Assembly: GCA_052174535.1 (NCBI GenBank)
Contig: JBQMRQ010000004.1
Coordinates: forward strand, 1 to 35,017
Direction of reading: 5' to 3'
DNA: 35,017 bases
DNA from: Arsenophonus sp052174535
Lineage (GTDB): Bacteria > Pseudomonadota > Gammaproteobacteria > Enterobacterales > Enterobacteriaceae
The notes beneath the pieces were generated by a model. It had not been told where the DNA came from. It worked only from the letters and a program-made list of their open reading frames with translations, and did not search any database. Shown in pieces: positions 29,994-35,017 of the stretch (its first letter is position 1; each line of letters starts with the position of its first letter). Both the position numbers and the translations under genes were made by a program.

Positions 29994-31064
29994 ATGGCAG
30001 GAAATTCAATTGGACAGCTTTTCCGTGTCACTACATTTGGTGAATCGCATGGTTTAGCGTTAGGATGCATTGTTGATGGCGTTCCGCCTGGTATGGAATT
30101 ATCAGAAAAAGATCTGCAAACTGACTTAGATCGTCGTTGTACTGGTACTTCTCCTTATACAACTAAACGCCGTGAACTTGATCAAGTTAAAATTTTGTCG
30201 GGGATTTTTAATGGTATAACGACAGGAACACCTATTGGTTTGTTGATTGAAAATCAGGATCAACAATCACAGGATTATACTAATATCAAAGATATTTTTC
30301 GTCCTGGACATGCAGATTATACTTACCAACAAAAATATGGTTTACGTGATTACCGTGGTGGCGGACGATCTTCAGCACGTGAAACGGCAATGCGTGTTGC
30401 TGCAGGTGCTATTGCAAAAAAATATTTGCAACAAACACTAGGTATAACTGTTCGGGCTTGTTTAAGTCAAATTGGAGATATTTCTTGTGAACTAAAAGAT
30501 TGGGATTTAGTTGAACAAAATCCTTTCTTTTGTCCTGATGAAACAAAATTAAAAGCAATGGATGCTTTATTACGTTCATTGGAAAAAGAAGGTAATTCTA
30601 TTGGTGCTAAAGTAACTGTAATTGCAAAACATGTACCAGCCGGATTAGGTGAACCTATTTTTGATCGATTGGATGCAGACATTGCTCATGCAATGATGAG
30701 TATTAATGCGGTTAAAGGCGTTGAAATTGGTGCTGGTTTTAAAGTGATCAGATTAAAAGGAAATGAAAATCGGGATGAAATAACCCGTGATGGATTTATC
30801 AGTAATCATGCCGGTGGCATATTAGGTGGTATAAGTAATAGCCAGCCAATTATTGCTCATTTAGCTTTTAAGCCAACTTCAAGCATTAGTATTCTAGGTA
30901 GAACGATCAATCGACAAGGTGATGAGGTCGAAGTAGTAACAAAAGGACGCCATGATCTCTCTGTTGGTATTCGAGCTGTACCGATAGCAGAAGCAATGAT
31001 GGCAATTGTGCTTATCGATCATTTTTTACGCCATCGAGCTCAATGTGGTGAATTAGATTTTTAA
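29994..31064 (+). CDS. aroC: Chorismate synthase
   Basis: AroC converts 5-enolpyruvylshikimate-3-phosphate to chorismate using reduced FMN. This is the last shared step to aromatic amino acids, folate and ubiquinone. The 356-residue protein is intact (E. coli 361; only the extreme C-terminus is shorter). Motifs: GESHG at residues 16-20, RPGHADYTY with catalytic His106, GGGRSSARETA at 122-132, and the C-terminal KGRHDLSVGIRAVPIAEAM. The MAGN start is conserved. Oddly the AAAGGAG box directly abuts the ATG with no spacer, so initiation may rely on the weaker AGG 13 nt upstream. With prmB dead upstream, transcription must come from a promoter in or before the remnant. Its product feeds the ubiquinone pathway that uses UbiX. 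No terminator is evident. Confidence 0.98.
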   Translation: MAGNSIGQLFRVTTFGESHGLALGCIVDGVPPGMELSEKDLQTDLDRRCTGTSPYTTKRRELDQVKILSGIFNGITTGTPIGLLIENQDQQSQDYTNIKDIFRPGHADYTYQQKYGLRDYRGGGRSSARETAMRVAAGAIAKKYLQQTLGITVRACLSQIGDISCELKDWDLVEQNPFFCPDETKLKAMDALLRSLEKEGNSIGAKVTVIAKHVPAGLGEPIFDRLDADIAHAMMSINAVKGVEIGAGFKVIRLKGNENRDEITRDGFISNHAGGILGGISNSQPIIAHLAFKPTSSISILGRTINRQGDEVEVVTKGRHDLSVGIRAVPIAEAMMAIVLIDHFLRHRAQCGELDF

Positions 31065-31114
31065 TCTTAAAATATAGTTTACATAAAAAGATGATTATAA
31101 TAATATTATTAATA

Positions 31115-31242
31115 TTTAGCATTTTTTTTGAAAAAAAAGTATCGCATACGTTTAATTAAAAGAGATAATGAACCTGTCTATCTGCCTGTAGATGATGAAA
31201 TACCATTTTATCGTATTGTTTTTTCTGAGACTTTTATCCTAG
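31115..31242 (+). pseudogene. epmC: epmC (yfcM) fragment truncated by IS256
   Basis: EpmC hydroxylates the lysylated lysine of translation factor EF-P. The frame at about 31143-31220 reads IRLIKRDNEPVYLPVDDEIP and then FYRIVFSE, against E. coli TRLIKGDDEPIYLPADAEVP and YNRIVFAH. A frameshift follows and the next frame gives DFYP (E. coli GFYA) before the IS256-g left end at 31243. Upstream, FSIFFEKK in another frame fits the preceding FNSCFADD. E. coli carries epmC a few genes beyond aroC on the same strand; here the intervening mepA and yfcA are gone. The rest of epmC was not found beyond the IS. Confidence 0.85.
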
Positions 31243-32646
31243 GAATTATCCTTATTTTTGATATATAAGATTTTATAGATGATAGCGTATCCCTGCTGAT
31301 TAATTTCATGAATGATGTTAACAATAGAGAGATGATATGCTATGAAAAGTCTATGCTACAAGTATCTAAAAAACTAAATATTACCCTTATCTCTTACATG
31401 AACGCATTCGTAATGCTGTGACAAGCCAGCTGATAGGCATGCAACCCTGTTAAAACGGTGCTAGAAGCCATGGTTGGGATAACATTCTCAATCACCACTT
31501 TATCTATAGGTACCAACCCGTCGTCATCCGTAACGGTTATTTGTCGTAGCAACCTAGAAGGTGAGAATATGCGCGATGCTAAGATTAAAGTGGTGAATGT
31601 CATCGGGTGTATATAGGAGATAACCAGGCAATGAAATATATTTCAAAAGCACATTACTACCACCTCATCTAAGGTATGAAAAGCGGCGAAAACTTGCTAC
31701 TATGGCTGTATAGTTGTGAGGAGATCTACAGTGGTGATTTTCACGAAGCTCTAACTTTTTTCGATGAAAAGCATATGATATCTTACAAAGTGCCATAAAA
31801 GCAGACTGAAATAGCAATGACTTGAAGAGCATAAGCGATCACGCTGCATGATTTGATCGATATGCGCTACCTTTGTTTCTAGGCTGTTGGTATAATATAC
31901 CAACCTATCAGGCAAGTTGATCACATTTGCCTGTTTATTCATTATTGACGATACTGCATATGATTGTAATGAGCGTGCTGCGTTTTAAGAAAATTATTAA
32001 AAATAAGAAGTGCACTGGACCTAACTTTTCAATAGCTGGTGAGCGTGTAGTTTAATCACATCTCCAAGCTTGCTATGAGAAACGGTGCCTTAGTTTTCAG
32101 AATGCAACGACAAAAGATATTCTTCGAATACGCAGTAGAAATGATGTTGTAGGTATAAAAACAGCTAATATGTTATCTTTAACTTCACAAAAGGCATGCA
32201 ATACCGAAAGTTAAAGCAGCTAAGCTACAGAAGAAGTCTGCCTACCAGAGAGCTGCAATCCTGATAATAAAGCTTTTGATGTTTTGTTGATAAGATTTCA
32301 ACGTATCCAGCAGCAATAAAGAATCTATAGAAAGATTGAAAAGAGCTGCTTAGTATCCTATGGCTTTCTGTTAACACACTGGCTTCAATAAGAATGACGA
32401 ATCTGATTGAATAGCTATTGCGATGATGAAGTTATAAAGTTCATGTGCTAAGCGTTGTAATTAGAAGAAATCAACCATTTTAATGGTATTTAAAACTGCT
32501 CCCGTCTATTCAGAAAGCTTAAACCAGATCAAGAGATTTAACCTGTGCTGATTCTGGTAATAAATAATGTCATAAAGATGAAGAATAGATTTATGAAGCA
32601 TCAGAATAGAGCCTAACCATCATATACCAGATTTACTAATAAATTA
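31243..32646 (+). mobile_element. IS256-family element g, full length but inactive
   Basis: A 1.40-kb copy. The left repeat gaattatccttatttttgat starts at 31243 and the right repeat accagatttactaataaatt ends near 32646. A frame near 31528 keeps RNGYL, and the gagagatgatatgctatgaa block is well preserved. Stops and shifts occur throughout. It truncated epmC. Confidence 0.91.
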
Positions 32647-32654
32647 TCTATTTC

Positions 32655-33060
32655 ACATACTATGCTAGATCACTTTCGTCTTTTTAGCGAAGTGCACTTT
32701 CCAGTAACGTCTGTACTGTAGTTCAGGGTACACTGTCCTATTCCTTCCTGATAAGGATACTTCTAAGACTAGAAATAGACTAAAATTTATCATGTTATAG
32801 CTGTAATGCTATAGCACGGATAATAGCGTCTTTGTTAGATTTTTTAGCCGTTATTTTTTAATAACAACTCACGCCAATACAGGATATTTAATATTCAAAT
32901 CCACACAAGTAAGGGATAGATGGCATGTAGATGTTAATTAAGTTATTGACCATAAGTGTGCAAGGCATGAAGATGCTAATTTTGATACCTTATTTGCGTG
33001 CGTCAACTACAGGATAAGATGGGGTACTGAAGGTGCTAAAACAGAATGTTGAGTAACAGA
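32655..33060 (-). repeat. Unclassified dispersed repeat, E half, second copy
   Basis: This aligns with 19100-19390 in the same orientation, sharing 'tttttagcgaagt', 'cttcctgat', 'ttatagctgtaat' and 'gattttttagcc/gccc'. It directly follows the right end of IS256-g. No protein family is recognised. Confidence 0.5.
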
Positions 33061-33329
33061 CAGTTATTGTTGAAAGGCCTAATAAGATGGGAGATAGTAA
33101 AAGTAATCTGTTGCTAGTTGTAGTCGGATAAAATATGAATCTGTTATCCTAATAGCGCTTAGTAACTTTGAATCTATATAAAATTCAGGCTTTTGATTTA
33201 CAGCTTTGATAGAAAACGTCGATGGAAACATTCATTATAGGCACAGTAATAGAGCGATGAGATAAACTATATTACACAAAGTCCTACTGGCAACAGTTTA
33301 CTCTACAGATAAGGAGTCTACTAATTAAT
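33061..33329. other. Non-coding DNA, nothing identified
   Basis: No gene or repeat recognised. It lies between the E and the inverted D repeat halves and may be the decayed middle of that element. Confidence 0.3.
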
Positions 33330-33740
33330 ATTTCACTATATTTTAAGAAATTTATTTCAGACGTCATGAATGGTGGAAAGAAATTTAATTGGTTTCGGAA
33401 GATATACATCTAGCTAAATTTCTCTCTAAGTATCTTACTAGAGAAATAAAATCGTCATCCTGTCTGCATTCCTGAGATCTATCGGTTCAATTATCTTTAT
33501 GTTTGTTTTAGGAGCAAAGGAGACAGGGATTATCCTAATTTTCTTATAGGTGATGAATTCATCGCCAAAGCATACTTTCATTAATTACCCTTCAATGTTG
33601 TGTTGTATGCAGCGTTATTTAGCTGGCCTACCCTTTCTTTTTTCTTGGTCTGGAGTGCGCCTTTTCTTAAAACTTTGAATAATTGTGACTAGAAGCAGAT
33701 AATACTTACGTGTCAAAAAAAATTTTGTAGATCAAGTAAC
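33330..33740 (+). repeat. Unclassified dispersed repeat, D half, inverted copy
   Basis: The reverse complement of 23790-24345 and of 19390-19830. In this orientation the clearest reading is NYLYVCFRSKGDRDYPNFLI, then GDEFIAKAYF. That suggests plus is the former coding direction, opposite to copies 1 and 2. It ends against the inverted IS256-h. Confidence 0.5.
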
Positions 33741-33751
33741 TTTAGCACATC

Positions 33752-34521
33752 GAATATTAGTAAATGTAGTATATGACGGTTAGACTTTGATATGACTCTT
33801 TATGAATTCTATTCTTCACCTTTAACTTAACGTTATTTAACACTAGCATCAGCAGATCAAATTTTTTACTAGTTTAGCTTTTCTAAGCAGACAGAAATAG
33901 ATTCAATACTATGAAAGGGTTGTTTCTCGAAGCACAGTGCTTTCACCTGTTAGCTTCATAAATTCGCTGTTCTAAAATCTGATATCTAAATTAGATTCAT
34001 CATTCTTATTGATGTCCAATGCGCTGATTGGAAAGTCGTAGAATGCCAATAGCTCTTTTCGCTCTTTCTACAGCTTCTTCATAGCTGAATGAGTATATCG
34101 CTAAAAAACCTTGCAAAAATCTCAAACATTATTAATGGCATTATGATTCTTTGATAGCCAGACTTTCCAGCACCTACCTTAACTTTTAGTTATATACCTT
34201 TTGGAGGAGTGAATCTAGCACATCAACTATTTTATGTAGCTAATGGAGTTGGTGCTACATCGCTACATCTTCAAAATATATTTCCATTGCATTCAAAACC
34301 AATGGCGCCGTCTTCTATAGTAAGCTTAGGAGAATTGCCTAGTAACAATTACGAATAAGTTCATGGAAGGGATTACAGATAATATCTAGTTTTGTAGATA
34401 CCTTGTAGGGTAGACTTTTCATGGCATATTATTCCTCTGTTGTTAAAATTATTTACGAAATAAATAAGGCAGGATATATCAGCATCTTCGAAACTCCATA
34501 TACCAGAAATGAACATAATTC
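33752..34521 (-). mobile_element. IS256-family element h, inverted with internal deletion
   Basis: Both terminal repeats are present: gaatattagtaaatgtagta at 33752 and, complementary to the left repeat, taccagaaatgaacataatt ending at about 34521. It spans only 770 bp, because the middle of the transposase (between the 5' 'cttattcgtaa' region and the 'gaatgcaatg' region) is deleted. The reverse complement shows the decayed FYDFP block (ggcattctacgactttccaa). This is a MITE-like deletion form of the family. Confidence 0.87.
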
Positions 34522-34683
34522 CAAAATTTGCTATTAAATTGATTATGAGAGAAACTTCTGCATTAATGTTAAGTGAATAACAAGCCATTTTAAAACATAT
34601 TGAAGATGTTAGATTTAAATTTCACTATATTGAATTAATATAAGCACTCAAGTCATTACTGTTAACTACATTCCAAGAGATAA

Positions 34684-35017
34684 TTACTTAGCGCCTCGCC
34701 AACGTGTAAATAAGGTTTTCGATAAAGTAATACCATATTGATCTAATATTCGATTGATAGTTTGATCAACAATATCCTGTACGGTTTCTGGTTGATAATA
34801 AAAGGCCGGTATCGGTGGAAAAATTATCGCACCAATCTTTATAACGTTTATCATTAATCTTAAATGACCTAAATGCAAAGGTGTTTCCCTGATACCCAGA
34901 ATTAATTTACGTTTTTCTTTTAAAACCACATCAGCCGCTCGCGTAATTAATGTATCGTTGTAACTATTTGCAATGCCAGATAATGTTTTTATTGAACACG
35001 GCATAATAATCATACCA
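34684..35017 (-). CDS. ubiX: Flavin prenyltransferase UbiX, partial (5' end outside the window)
   Basis: UbiX attaches a dimethylallyl group to FMN to make the prenyl-FMN cofactor of the UbiD decarboxylase in ubiquinone synthesis. The visible 111 codons cover the C-terminal 60 % of a protein of about 190 residues. The gene runs off the right edge: a Gly codon precedes the Met at 35013, matching G-MVILPCS, so that Met is internal and not the start. Motifs: MPCSIKTLSGIANSY, the flavin/phosphate-binding RAADVVLKEKR, RETPLHLGHLRLM and PPIPAFYYQP, all as in enteric UbiX. It ends TRWRGAK. It is intact over the visible part. The region downstream (34522-34683) is AT-rich with no terminator. Confidence 0.96.
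   Translation of the reverse strand, partial: GMIIMPCSIKTLSGIANSYNDTLITRAADVVLKEKRKLILGIRETPLHLGHLRLMINVIKIGAIIFPPIPAFYYQPETVQDIVDQTINRILDQYGITLSKTLFTRWRGAK

Noticed and set aside
30467..30682. 71-codon minus-strand frame within aroC
   Set aside because: Antisense to the conserved aroC coding sequence, with no start signal.
31394..31942. Two minus-strand open frames of 63-69 codons
   Set aside because: Both lie inside IS256-g, opposite to its transposase direction, and do not match in the other copies.
34373..34588. 71-codon minus-strand frame near ubiX
   Set aside because: It falls in the 5' part of the inverted IS256-h; it is IS sequence and not a separate gene.

Overview
This window looks like part of the strongly eroded, AT-rich chromosome of a host-restricted gammaproteobacterium, most likely an Enterobacterales insect symbiont of the Sodalis, Arsenophonus or Serratia symbiotica kind; I cannot name the genus from sequence alone. 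Only about 23 % of the bases lie in intact genes. The surviving proteins (ManA, FumC, DnaK, DnaJ, SixA, AroC, UbiX) are close to their enteric counterparts. Most of the rest is dead insertion-sequence (IS) DNA and gene remnants that can still be read if stops and frameshifts are tolerated.

Layout. 1-3612: unassigned decayed genes, visibly less AT-rich than the rest, with a (GACA)8 microsatellite. 3613-9801: manA (-) and fumC (+) diverge as in E. coli, but fumA, which lies between them there, is gone. Its place is taken by a three-level IS nest (IS481 containing IS1595 containing IS256). 9926-11320: a full-length dead IS256. 11359-14676: the dnaK-dnaJ heat-shock operon (-) with a near-consensus sigma-32 promoter and a terminator; dnaJ has lost its C-terminal tail to a frameshift. 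14729-20410: dead IS256 copies, unassigned remnants and one copy of an unclassified repeat. 21632-22144: an AAG-type 3-methyladenine DNA glycosylase (-) that resembles alphaproteobacterial (Rickettsia-type) proteins. 22489-26372: unassigned DNA, a repeat, IS256, IS1595 and IS481 remnants, and a perfect 50-bp palindrome. 26639-31064: sixA, a prmB pseudogene cut by IS1595, then aroC, in the enteric order sixA ... prmB-aroC. 31115-31242: an epmC (yfcM) fragment cut off by IS256. 31243-34521: IS256 and unclassified repeat remnants. 34684-35017: the 3' part of ubiX (-).

Function. The survivors serve basic needs: protein folding (DnaK/DnaJ), the TCA cycle (FumC), chorismate supply (AroC), ubiquinone synthesis (UbiX), mannose-6-phosphate/fructose-6-phosphate interconversion (ManA), phosphorelay control (SixA) and alkylation repair (AAG). 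The recognisable losses, prmB (methylation of ribosomal protein L3) and epmC (hydroxylation of modified EF-P), both fine-tune translation. I found no tRNA, rRNA, CRISPR array or defence system. The most unusual items are the nested IS stratigraphy, the frameshifted dnaJ tail, the IS-split prmB, the possibly transferred glycosylase gene with a 12-bp hairpin at its start, and the 50-bp palindrome.
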